Positions 27,144-35,350 of a stretch of 64,000 nucleotides of DNA are shown here, piece by piece. The notes beneath the pieces are model-generated. The model was not told the DNA's origin, did not search any database, and saw only the letters and a list, made by a program, of their open reading frames with translations. The DNA comes from Terriglobia bacterium (GTDB lineage: Bacteria > Acidobacteriota > Terriglobia > Bryobacterales > Bryobacteraceae). Both the position numbers and the translations under genes were made by a program. The DNA is taken from NCBI GenBank assembly GCA_020073305.1, contig JAIQFK010000009.1, positions 62,001 through 126,000 on the forward strand, read 5' to 3'. Numbering within the stretch: position 1 is the stretch's first letter; each line of letters starts with the position of its first letter.

Positions 27144-30100
27144 TCATACCTGCAGGACATCGCCCTCCCGCGCCGCCAGCGAATAAAGAACCGGCGCCAG
27201 GAAAATCGAAAGCAGCAGCCGCGAAGCCAGGCCGCCCACGATCACGATGGCAAACGGCTTCTGTGAGTCGCTGCCGATTCCGGTGGACATGGCGGCCGGC
27301 AACAGGCCGAAACAGGCCACTAGCGCTGTCATGAGAATGGGCCGCAGGCGCAGCAGCGAGGCATCCAGGGTCGCTTTGGCGATGTCTTGCCCCTCCTGGC
27401 GCAACTTGTTGATGAAAGAGTACAGGATGACGCTGGTCTGCACGGCCACGCCCATGAGTGCCACGAAGCCCAACATCGACGACACACTGAAATTGGTCCC
27501 GGTCAGCCAAAGCGCCAGCAGTCCTCCCACGGGCTCCGTCACCAGCACGCTGAAGAAGATAATGAGCGGGAACTTCAGGTTTCCGTATAGCGCAAACAGG
27601 ATCAGCAGGATCAACAGTACGGTCAGCGGCAGAATGATCTTCATCTGTTCCAGCGACGCCAGGTAGTCCTTGTATTCTCCACCCCAATCGAACGAGTAGC
27701 CGATGGGAAGTTTGACGCTCTGGGCTACCTTCTGACGGGCTTCGCCGACCGCGCTCGCCAGGTCGCGCCCGTCCACGGCGAACTGGATGCCAATATAACG
27801 GGAATTCGATTCACGATAAATAAACGACGCGCCGTTCTCCACCTTGATGTCGGCGAACTGGCTCAGCGGAAGATACTGGCCGTCCGGGGTCGCGATCAGC
27901 AGGTTCTTGATGGCGTCCATATTCTTGCGGAACGGCTCCTGCATGCGGACCACGAGGTCAAACTGGCGCTCACCCTGGATCACCTGGGTCGCCGCTGAGC
28001 CTGCCATCGCGGTTTCGATCAGAGTATTGATGTCGCTTACGTTTAGCCCGTACCGGGCGATCTTGGCGCGATCGGGCACGATGGTCAGACTCGGCTGGCC
28101 CAGTTCCCGCAACAGGACAATATGGCCGATGCCCGGCACCTTGGAGATGATATCCTTCACCTGCTTGGCTTTTTCTTCCAGAATGTTCAGATCGGAACCG
28201 AAAATCTTGACGGCCAGCGCGCTCTTCAACCCGGTCTCGGCTTCGTCCACGGCGTCTTCGGCGGGCTGCGTGTAATTGAAAATGATCCCCGGAAACGCCG
28301 AAAGCTTCTGGTTGATCGCATCGATGAGCCGCGGCTTGGTACGGATCGCCCCGTTCCAGGACGGGTCGTAGTACGGTTTCAGTCCGACGTAGAATTCATT
28401 ATTGAAAAACCCGATCGGGTCTGTTCCATCGTCGGGGCGTCCCAGCTCGTTCGCAACGGTCGTGACTTGGGGAAAGCTCTTCAGGATGTCCCGAATTTGG
28501 GGCGAAAGCTTGGAGGCCTCCTCAAAGGAAATCGTGTAAGGCGTAGTCGCGCGCACCCACAGCGCTCCTTCATCCAGGTGCGGCATAAATTCCCCGCCGA
28601 TTGATGGAATGAGCAGGAGCGAAGCGCCAAACACCAACAGGCAAAGGAACACCGTCACCGCCCGGTGGCGCAGGGACCAACCCAGCATTCTGCCGTATAG
28701 TCCGCGAACGCGCTCAAAGATCCGAACGTCGGGCTCGTGCACGTGCTTTCGCAGGGAATAGGCGCACAGTACCGGCAGTAGCGTCAGGGCGCAGAGGAGC
28801 GCTCCCAGCAGCGCGAACGACATGGTGTCCGCCATGGGCTGGAAGAGCCGCCCCGAAGGCCCGGTCAGCACGTATATGGGCAGGTAACCTGCGATGATGA
28901 CGGCGATGGCGTAGAAGATGGGCCGCTCCACATCGTGCGCCGCCGCCCGGATGACGTTGAGCAGATCGTAGGTCTTGCCCTGCCGCGCCGCCAATTCCCG
29001 GAAAATGTTCTCCACCATCACCACCGAACCGTCCACGATAATTCCGAAGTCGATGGCGCCGATGGAGAGAAGGTTCGCGGGAATATGCCTCCAATCCAGA
29101 CAGATGAAGGCGAACAGCAAGGCAAAGGGAATAGTGGTGGCCACGATCAGTGCTGTCCGCAAACTGAAAAGCAGCAGGCCGAGAATCACGAGCACCAGGA
29201 TCATGCCGCGCAGCAAATTGCGCTCCACCGTACGCGTGGTCTCCTCGATCAGATAGTGACGGTCGTAGTAAGGGATTACCTTCACGTCCGGCGGCAGCAC
29301 ACGCTGGTTCAGCTCGTTGGTCATCTGCTCAACCCTGTTGAGGATCACCTGGGCCTGCTCGCCGACCCGCATCAGAATGACGCCTTCCACCGCCTCATCC
29401 TGCCGCATGAATCCGAACTGGCCCAGACGCACCGCATGGCCGATCTGCACCTGGGCGATGTCGCGCACATAAACGGGAATGCCGTTGTGCGTACTTAATA
29501 CGACATTGCCGATATCAGCGGTGTCTCTAACCTGCCCCAGCCCCCGGATATAGTAAAATTGCCCGCCCTGCGAGTAGAAACCGCCACCTGCGTTGGCATT
29601 GTTGACGCTGAGTTGTTGCACCACTTGCGCGACCGAGACGCCGTAGGCGAACAGCTTGTTCGGGTCCAGCAGCACTTGATATTGCATGGTCGTGCCGCCG
29701 AATCCGGAGTCGTCCGCCACGCCCTGTACGGAGCGGTAGTGGCGTTCGACCACCCAGTCCTCGATCGTCTTCAGTTCCTGCGGCGACCGGTCGGAACTCT
29801 GCAACACGTAGCGGTAGATGAGCCCGCTGGGGCTGAACAGCGGCGAGAGAGTCGGCGCCACGCCTTGCGGCACCGTCGCATTAGGCACTCGCTCGAAGGC
29901 CTGCTCGCGCACGAAGTACGGATCGGTGCCGTACTGGAAGTTCATCTGCACCGACGAAAGCCCGTATAGCGAAATCGAGCGGAGCGAATCCAGCCGCGGA
30001 ATGCCGTTCATCTCGATCTCAATCGGGATGGTGATCAGCCGCTCGACCTCCTCAGCCGCGTGCCCCGGCCACTGCGAAATGATTTCGACGTGCGGCGGCG

Positions 30101-30227
30101 AGAGATCCGGGTACGCGTCGATGGGCAGATTCCGGAACGAGATAACTCCCCAGGTCATCAGCATGATCGAAGCCACGACGATGATGAACCGCTGCGAAAG
30201 AGCGAAGGAGACAATGCGAGCAATCAT
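27144..30227 (-). CDS. Heavy-metal efflux RND permease, CzcA type
   Basis: A 1027-residue inner-membrane proton antiporter of the HME-RND family, full length. The fourth helix carries DFGIIVDGSVVMVEN (393-407), which fits the D-F-G-x3-D-G-x4-V-E-N signature of CzcA-like pumps for divalent cations rather than the MVDAAIVMIEN form of CusA for Cu/Ag. Two large periplasmic loops (about 35-335 and 560-860) and 12 helices are in the expected places. It is the last gene of the run TolC-adaptor-pump, 12 bp after the adaptor, so a complete tripartite exporter is encoded. The exported metal is inferred from the signature only. Confidence 0.92.
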   Translation of the reverse strand: MIARIVSFALSQRFIIVVASIMLMTWGVISFRNLPIDAYPDLSPPHVEIISQWPGHAAEEVERLITIPIEIEMNGIPRLDSLRSISLYGLSSVQMNFQYGTDPYFVREQAFERVPNATVPQGVAPTLSPLFSPSGLIYRYVLQSSDRSPQELKTIEDWVVERHYRSVQGVADDSGFGGTTMQYQVLLDPNKLFAYGVSVAQVVQQLSVNNANAGGGFYSQGGQFYYIRGLGQVRDTADIGNVVLSTHNGIPVYVRDIAQVQIGHAVRLGQFGFMRQDEAVEGVILMRVGEQAQVILNRVEQMTNELNQRVLPPDVKVIPYYDRHYLIEETTRTVERNLLRGMILVLVILGLLLFSLRTALIVATTIPFALLFAFICLDWRHIPANLLSIGAIDFGIIVDGSVVMVENIFRELAARQGKTYDLLNVIRAAAHDVERPIFYAIAVIIAGYLPIYVLTGPSGRLFQPMADTMSFALLGALLCALTLLPVLCAYSLRKHVHEPDVRIFERVRGLYGRMLGWSLRHRAVTVFLCLLVFGASLLLIPSIGGEFMPHLDEGALWVRATTPYTISFEEASKLSPQIRDILKSFPQVTTVANELGRPDDGTDPIGFFNNEFYVGLKPYYDPSWNGAIRTKPRLIDAINQKLSAFPGIIFNYTQPAEDAVDEAETGLKSALAVKIFGSDLNILEEKAKQVKDIISKVPGIGHIVLLRELGQPSLTIVPDRAKIARYGLNVSDINTLIETAMAGSAATQVIQGERQFDLVVRMQEPFRKNMDAIKNLLIATPDGQYLPLSQFADIKVENGASFIYRESNSRYIGIQFAVDGRDLASAVGEARQKVAQSVKLPIGYSFDWGGEYKDYLASLEQMKIILPLTVLLILLILFALYGNLKFPLIIFFSVLVTEPVGGLLALWLTGTNFSVSSMLGFVALMGVAVQTSVILYSFINKLRQEGQDIAKATLDASLLRLRPILMTALVACFGLLPAAMSTGIGSDSQKPFAIVIVGGLASRLLLSIFLAPVLYSLAAREGDVLQV

Positions 30228-30239
30228 GAAGTGGCCGCT

Positions 30240-31400
30240 CTACTGGTAGCTGTTGGCGAACTGGAGGAAGACGCTGCCTTCGGAAACCACCTGTTCCCCT
30301 TCCTTGAGTCCGCTCAGAATCTCCTGTTCGTCGTTCTGCTGTGCGCCTGTGGTTACCAGGCGTTGTGCGAATTTGCCTGGCTGCGCCTCGATATACACGA
30401 AAGGTTCGTTCTGTTCGTTGTGCAGCACGGCGGAAACGGGAACCGCGAGAACGTTCTTCTGTGTTCTGGTGTGGATCACGGCCTCGACGAACATGTCCTT
30501 CTTCAGTAGCCCTCCAGGATTTTGGGTGACGATGCGAACCGGTGTGGTGCGTGTGGCCGGGTCCACCATGGCCCCGATGTAAGAAAGCACGCCGTGGAAC
30601 TTCTGGGCGAAGGACGGGTTGCTTTCTTCCACGGTATCGCCCAGCCGAACCGAAGGCAGGTCGCGGTCGAAGATGTGCCCCTGCACCCAGACGGTGGAAA
30701 CATCGCTGAGCATAAAGCAGGTGGTGGCGCCCGCCTGGATGAGTTGGCCTGGCGAGACCAGCTTCTGCACCACCATGCCGGCGATCGGCGCGAAGACCGC
30801 CAGTTCCGGGGTGATGGCCACGTTCTGACGTTCAGCCTGATCGATCTCCTGCTTGGTCACGCCGAAGATCTTCAACGCCTGCAGGCTGTTCTGGACGTCG
30901 GTGGCCGCGTCATTGAAGTCCGCCTCGGCGGCCTCGAAATCTTTTTGGGCCACGGCTCCGCGGTCGAGCAATTCCTGTGTGCGCTTCATAACGCGCTGGG
31001 CCAGAACCTGCCGGTTGCGCGCTTTCTTATAAGCGGAGATGGCGTTGGCGACATCGGGACTGGATACATAAAGCAAGGGATCTCCCGCCTTCACCCGCGC
31101 GCCGGTATCGACCAGGATGCGGGAAATCGGGCCGTTCACCTGCGTGATGGCCTGCGTGGTATGATCCGCGTCCCAATCCACGGTGCCGGTGGTGTGAATC
31201 GCGATGGACCAGGTTGTCGTCCGCGCCGGCACGATCCGCAGATGCGGAAGCTGCTCCCTTGACACGGCGAACAAGCCGGGTTGTGCGGCCGGACTCTCAT
31301 TGGAGGCCCTGTCCTCCGTACTCTTCGATGCCCCACAAGCCGCCAGGAACCAGGTGAGAGTCACAACCAAGGCCAGAACGAGTGCGGCAGCCCTATTCAT
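30240..31400 (-). CDS. RND efflux periplasmic adaptor lipoprotein (CzcB type)
   Basis: A 386-residue membrane-fusion protein. The signal ends in the lipobox FLAAC (Cys 22), so it is probably anchored in the inner membrane by lipid. Then come the barrel/lipoyl half (IHTTGTVDWDADHTTQAI), a helical hairpin around 115-175 (KKARNRQVLAQRVMKRTQE), the second lipoyl half (LAVFAPIAGMVVQKLVSPGQL) and a beta-barrel domain (VWVQGHIFDRDL). It links pump and TolC channel. Its ATG overlaps the TolC-like gene stop by 4 bp (ATGA), showing translational coupling. No His-rich metal-binding N-terminus as in some CzcB proteins. Confidence 0.92.
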   Translation of the reverse strand: MNRAAALVLALVVTLTWFLAACGASKSTEDRASNESPAAQPGLFAVSREQLPHLRIVPARTTTWSIAIHTTGTVDWDADHTTQAITQVNGPISRILVDTGARVKAGDPLLYVSSPDVANAISAYKKARNRQVLAQRVMKRTQELLDRGAVAQKDFEAAEADFNDAATDVQNSLQALKIFGVTKQEIDQAERQNVAITPELAVFAPIAGMVVQKLVSPGQLIQAGATTCFMLSDVSTVWVQGHIFDRDLPSVRLGDTVEESNPSFAQKFHGVLSYIGAMVDPATRTTPVRIVTQNPGGLLKKDMFVEAVIHTRTQKNVLAVPVSAVLHNEQNEPFVYIEAQPGKFAQRLVTTGAQQNDEQEILSGLKEGEQVVSEGSVFLQFANSYQ

Positions 31401-32653
31401 TGGATGACCTCGCGACCCACCGCGAGATTCAATTGACTCGCGGCGGTCAGGTAAGAGCCGACCAGGTTCAAATAGTTCAGTTCAATGCTGCGGTAGTCGC
31501 TCTGCGCATTCAGAAAATCCAGCAGCGATGCCCCTCCGCGCTGGTACGCGAAGGCTACCGTGTCGCGAACCTTCAACGCGCGCCGCAAATAGTCCGCCTT
31601 GTAAGGTCGCAGCAGCGTCAGGCTGCTGTTCAGCGTGGCGTAGGCCGAGTCCACGTCGCTGAACACTTGCGCCGTTGTGGCGTCGCGCAGCTTCTCGTTG
31701 CGCCCGATATCCAATTCCGTGCGCAGCTTTTCGCCCTGGTTCTTGTCGAAGATCCGCAGCGGAATCGTTACGCTGAAGCCCACGTAAAACGGGATCGGCG
31801 GATTGCGGGCCATGTCCATGCCGAAGGTCGGGTCGGTCGAGCCATTGGCTACCGCCAGCGTGTGATCGGTTTTCGCCTTCTCCACCGATTGAACCGCGGC
31901 CTTCAGGTCCGGGCGGGTCTCGAGCGCGATGCGGCGGAATTCATCCAGCGGCAGGATGTCGCCAGTGAAGTCATACGGCCCGGTCGTGTCGAGTTGCTCC
32001 ACCGGCGTCCGGTCGTTCAGCAGCGCCAGAAGCTGGATCTTGGCCGTGCGCAAGTTCACTTCGGCGGTCAGCACGTCGGATTCGAATTGCACGCGCTGCA
32101 ACTCCAGGCGATCGACATCGATCTGCGCAATGTCGCCGGCTTTATAGCGATCGCGGCTGACCCCGAGGACTTTGTCCCAGTACGCCAGGTTTTCCTGCGC
32201 CAGTTTCAGCACGGCCTTGGCTTGCAGGGTTTGCACGAAGGCCCCGCGCAAGCTGAACAGCAGCGTTCTCTCCAGATCCGCCTGGCTGGATTCGGCGATT
32301 CCGGTGGCCTTCTTGGCGCTCTCCAGCCGCAGCTCCCGCTTGTTGCGGCGCTCGTGTAAATAGCTCGCTGAGGCGAACGGCAGCGCATAGGTGAACGGAC
32401 GATACGGGTTCGGTGTGAACGGGTCGAACTGATCGAACGTGGCCGTGACGTCCGGGTTGGGACGCAAATAGGCGGTGATTTCCTGGGCCCGCGATTCGGC
32501 AATGTTGATCTGGCCGGCCCGCAGAGTCGGATTCGTGGCTTCAAACTGGTCACGGATTTCCTGCCACGTGAAGATTTTTTGCGCCCGTGCGTGCTGCGCC
32601 AAACAGCCCGCAAACAGAAGCCCTGCGCTGAAATGCCGTACCAGGCGGTACAT
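31397..32653 (-). CDS. TolC-family outer-membrane efflux channel (CzcC type)
   Basis: A 418-residue outer-membrane factor with two repeated helical/strand halves (about 35-215 and 225-415), typical ends such as NPTLRAGQINIAESRAQ and RGGASLLDFLNAQSDYRSIEL. The N-terminus (MYRLVRHFSAGLLFAGCLAQ) is a signal peptide; LFAGC could serve as a lipobox at Cys 17 or cleavage may be at ARAQ. Strong SD GGGGAGGAGATC before the ATG. The gene starts the coupled set with the adaptor (4-bp overlap) and pump. It lies 103 bp after a small Cys-rich protein gene, probably part of the same transcript. Confidence 0.9.
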   Translation of the reverse strand: MYRLVRHFSAGLLFAGCLAQHARAQKIFTWQEIRDQFEATNPTLRAGQINIAESRAQEITAYLRPNPDVTATFDQFDPFTPNPYRPFTYALPFASASYLHERRNKRELRLESAKKATGIAESSQADLERTLLFSLRGAFVQTLQAKAVLKLAQENLAYWDKVLGVSRDRYKAGDIAQIDVDRLELQRVQFESDVLTAEVNLRTAKIQLLALLNDRTPVEQLDTTGPYDFTGDILPLDEFRRIALETRPDLKAAVQSVEKAKTDHTLAVANGSTDPTFGMDMARNPPIPFYVGFSVTIPLRIFDKNQGEKLRTELDIGRNEKLRDATTAQVFSDVDSAYATLNSSLTLLRPYKADYLRRALKVRDTVAFAYQRGGASLLDFLNAQSDYRSIELNYLNLVGSYLTAASQLNLAVGREVIQ

Positions 32654-32756
32654 GATCTCCTCCCCGCGGACCCTGTTCGTGCGGGATTTACGCCTATGCC
32701 TATGCGGCGCTCGCGCACTTGCTGGCGGCGTCGCTACTTTACTTTTGTCGAGTGGA

Positions 32757-33038
32757 TCAGCGGGGTGGCGCGCGTCCTAGCGTCGCTGTAAATTGGGGAT
32801 CGAGAATGGGCCGGTATTCTTCCGCCGAAGCTTGCCAGTCGGACACTATGGCTGGGCGGAGATCCAATAAGTGCGGGGATTGCAGTGCAGGCAGGTGCCC
32901 GACACAACATAAGTCGCAGTCAGAGCCGATAGCCTCGGAATGATGGTGCGTCGGCGAAGCGGCAACGGTAGTGACTGCAAATGCAGCACACAGGGCCGCC
33001 AGTAACACCCATACCTTCCAGTGGCGTCTGCGGCACAT
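32757..33038 (-). CDS. Small exported Cys/His-rich protein ahead of metal efflux genes
   Basis: A 93-residue protein. MCRRRHWKVWVLLAALCAAFAV is followed by a probable cleavage site at VAASP (signal stated in parts for length), then THHHSEAIGSDCDLCCVGHLPAL, so the mature N-terminus offers three adjacent His, a CxxCC cluster and a further His. This would suit metal binding in the periplasm and fits its place just upstream of a CzcCBA-type exporter. No family is recognised with certainty; DUF2946-like small proteins have a comparable layout. A possible extended -10 (TGCTATGAT) lies only about 7 bp before the ATG, so a later start or leaderless message is possible. Confidence 0.65.
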   Translation of the reverse strand: MCRRRHWKVWVLLAALCAAFAVTTVAASPTHHHSEAIGSDCDLCCVGHLPALQSPHLLDLRPAIVSDWQASAEEYRPILDPQFTATLGRAPPR

Positions 33039-33101
33039 GGCCTACATCATAGCAGCCATGAGAGTGAAGCGGAATACCCTGATGGCTGGATGATTCTCTG
33101 G

Positions 33102-33482
33102 TTACACTCTGCCCCGAAGCCGGGCGAGTTGACGCCGATCTCGTTTGGACGGCTTGCCTTCCCGCGAGGCTTCGAAACGCGGCATTGCCTTACGTTCTTC
33201 TGCTAGCTTTAGCCGCAACTCCCGGCTCGCCTCGGTCTCACGGTAGAGCGTCTGGGCAACCGCCGCCGGGCCGCGTATCTCACTGAGAAGCAGGACCTCC
33301 ATCTGAAAGTCGCCGCTGTCGTTTTTCACCTGCAACAGGTCGCCGGCGTGGACCTCGCGCGACGCCTTGGCCGGTTGGCCGTTGGACTCGATCCTGCCGA
33401 GTTCGCATGCCCGTGCTGCTAGCGTGCGCGTCTTGAAGAACCGGGCAGCCCACAGCCACTTGTCCATTCTCACGCGGGTCAT
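33102..33482 (-). CDS. S4-domain RNA-binding protein, HslR/Hsp15-like
   Basis: A 126-residue protein with an S4 domain at residues 3-60: VRMDKWLWAARFFKTRTLA, then CELGRIESNGQPAKASREV and VHAGDLLQV. The C-terminal half is basic (EASREGKPSKRDRRQLARL), as in Hsp15, which binds 50S subunits carrying stalled nascent chains. The frame extends to 33668, but that part overlaps the glycosidase gene antiparallel to no signal, and the ATG at 33482 (MTRVRMDKW) is the natural start. It lies between a secreted glycosidase (38 bp upstream) and the Cys-rich protein gene (63 bp downstream), so its company is probably accidental. Confidence 0.85.
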   Translation of the reverse strand: MTRVRMDKWLWAARFFKTRTLAARACELGRIESNGQPAKASREVHAGDLLQVKNDSGDFQMEVLLLSEIRGPAAVAQTLYRETEASRELRLKLAEERKAMPRFEASREGKPSKRDRRQLARLRGRV

Positions 33483-33520
33483 GATCCCATTTTCGTACCA
33501 CGGCGGGATCTTCAGCAGCC

Positions 33521-35290
33521 TTAGCGCCTGGTACGGACGATGTTGGAGTAAGCTGATTCGCCGTTGCCGTTGGTCAGCCGTACGCGGTAGCAGATCGCTT
33601 CGCCCGCCGGCGCGTCCGTATCCGTATACTCCGGCGTACCCGCGGCCAGCGTGGCGATGCGCGACCATGAACCCGTTTGGCCGGTGCGCCGCTCGACGAC
33701 CGCGTTACGCGCATCGCCCCCGTGCGCTTCCCATCTCAGCCGGACCGCGCTGCCTGAAACCATTGCGGACAGCGAACTGGGCGCCTCCGGCAGCACCGGC
33801 CAGTCAATGTAGTCTTCATCGACAATGGCGAGCACCGTATCGCGCATAGGCATATTTGCCAGCACGTCCGTCGTGCCGGCCTTCCATTCCACGGGATGAA
33901 TCTCTCCGGAGACCACGTCGATCAGCGCCGGATGTCTAATGCCGCTGTTCCGGATTACCAGGTCGGCGTAGATGGGAGGGAAGATGTTGCCGGGCAGGCT
34001 ATGCGCTCCCAGCCAGTACGCCACAATCGGCTTGCCCGCTTTGGAGCGGAACCCGTACGCGAAAAGCGGAAAGGACGATTTGCGCCGCAGCGCCGGAATG
34101 TCCGCAGGCACAATCTGGATGGATGCATCGGGTTGTGTGTCCGAGAACAACGCATTCGTGTTCTGGATCGAGAAAAAGACCGGACGCGGCGTGAAGTCGT
34201 CGGGCAAGTTGCGCAGGCCGTGAATGACGCCGAAATCGTCGTACTCGTTGCCATCGGTGCCGGCCGCGAGCAGCCAGACGAACGTGCGCACGCCCGCGGC
34301 CCAGTTGTAAATGAGGCCGCGTGACACATACTTTTCTTGCACCGATTCGTCCGAACCCGCCCAGGACGGGATCGAATTAAACTCATCGTCCCAGAATGGC
34401 ATGTCTTTGCGAATGCCCGGATAGTTACGGACCGTTTCGCGCAACTTCTCCGGCGATTCCGGCCCATAGGCGCCGTAGTCCATCGACTCCGGATTCAGGT
34501 TCTGCCCATAGCCAGGGTATGTGTGATAGGCGAACACATCGATGCCGGCGGCACACTGGCAGGCATCCAGCGAGCGGCGGGCAAAATCACTGGAAGGATC
34601 TGCCAGACCGCCGTAGATCACTTTGGCCTGCGGGTCCGTCTCATGCACGGCGGCGACGAACGCCTTCAACAGGTGGCCATAGTCTTCCGCGTTGGCGATA
34701 GGATTCCAGTACGTGATGTCCTGCTCGTTCCACAGCGCGTAGTAGTGAATGCGGCCGCGAAAGTGGTTGACCACGAACTTCGTATATCGGACGAAGGCCT
34801 CGATCTGATCCGGTGTTTTCGGCGGCCAGAAGATGGAATACAGGCTGCGATCGGCGTTGTGGAACGAGCCCGGCTCCGGCGTGATCGCATCGGGCCGGAT
34901 TCCCGAGGGTGACGTATACATCGGATTGCCGTAGTGCATCTGCACCTGGATCTTCACGCCGTTGTCCACCAGCGAGTCGACGTAGTCGTCTAATCCGGGC
35001 GGAATCGCGTACACCCCGCGCTTCTGCTCCACCCAGTCCCAGCTCGTGTATTCCGAGCTGTTCTCGTACTGGCCAATGCGGATCCAACTCACGCCGGCAT
35101 CGAACATGCGCGTCCACCACCACTTGTTCCACGGCAGGTAGGGATCGCGTGGCAAGTTGGAGTTGATGCCGAAGCCGTTTTCAATCTGGGAAGAGCGCTT
35201 GGGCGGGACGCGGTCGGGCAACGGACGCCTCTGGGCGAAAACCGGAAACACGGAGAGCAGAGCTAGCGTGCAGAGAGGCACTCGGGACAT
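33521..35290 (-). CDS. Secreted clan-A glycoside hydrolase with C-terminal fibronectin-III-like domain
   Basis: A 589-residue secreted enzyme: signal peptide MSRVPLCTLALLSVFPVFAQ; a TIM-barrel catalytic part about 40-330 with acid/base Glu in YYALWNEQD (E189) and nucleophile Glu in FWDDEFNS (E303), the spacing of GH39/GH5-like clan GH-A enzymes; a beta-rich middle part; and a fibronectin-III-like module at about 500-588 (LRWEAHGGDARNAVVERRT ... CYRVRLTNGNGESAYSNIV). In-frame ATGs at 35329 and 35302 lack an SD, while 35290 has ATGAGGAA about 5 nt upstream. It follows the Oar-type receptor gene by 60 bp, suggesting a shared uptake system. The polysaccharide target is unknown. Confidence 0.82.
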   Translation of the reverse strand: MSRVPLCTLALLSVFPVFAQRRPLPDRVPPKRSSQIENGFGINSNLPRDPYLPWNKWWWTRMFDAGVSWIRIGQYENSSEYTSWDWVEQKRGVYAIPPGLDDYVDSLVDNGVKIQVQMHYGNPMYTSPSGIRPDAITPEPGSFHNADRSLYSIFWPPKTPDQIEAFVRYTKFVVNHFRGRIHYYALWNEQDITYWNPIANAEDYGHLLKAFVAAVHETDPQAKVIYGGLADPSSDFARRSLDACQCAAGIDVFAYHTYPGYGQNLNPESMDYGAYGPESPEKLRETVRNYPGIRKDMPFWDDEFNSIPSWAGSDESVQEKYVSRGLIYNWAAGVRTFVWLLAAGTDGNEYDDFGVIHGLRNLPDDFTPRPVFFSIQNTNALFSDTQPDASIQIVPADIPALRRKSSFPLFAYGFRSKAGKPIVAYWLGAHSLPGNIFPPIYADLVIRNSGIRHPALIDVVSGEIHPVEWKAGTTDVLANMPMRDTVLAIVDEDYIDWPVLPEAPSSLSAMVSGSAVRLRWEAHGGDARNAVVERRTGQTGSWSRIATLAAGTPEYTDTDAPAGEAICYRVRLTNGNGESAYSNIVRTRR

Positions 35291-35350
35291 GAATTTCCTC
35301 ATAGGGGGGAACGGACGGGCCATGCGCACAGGCTTGACCCGTCCCTCAGT

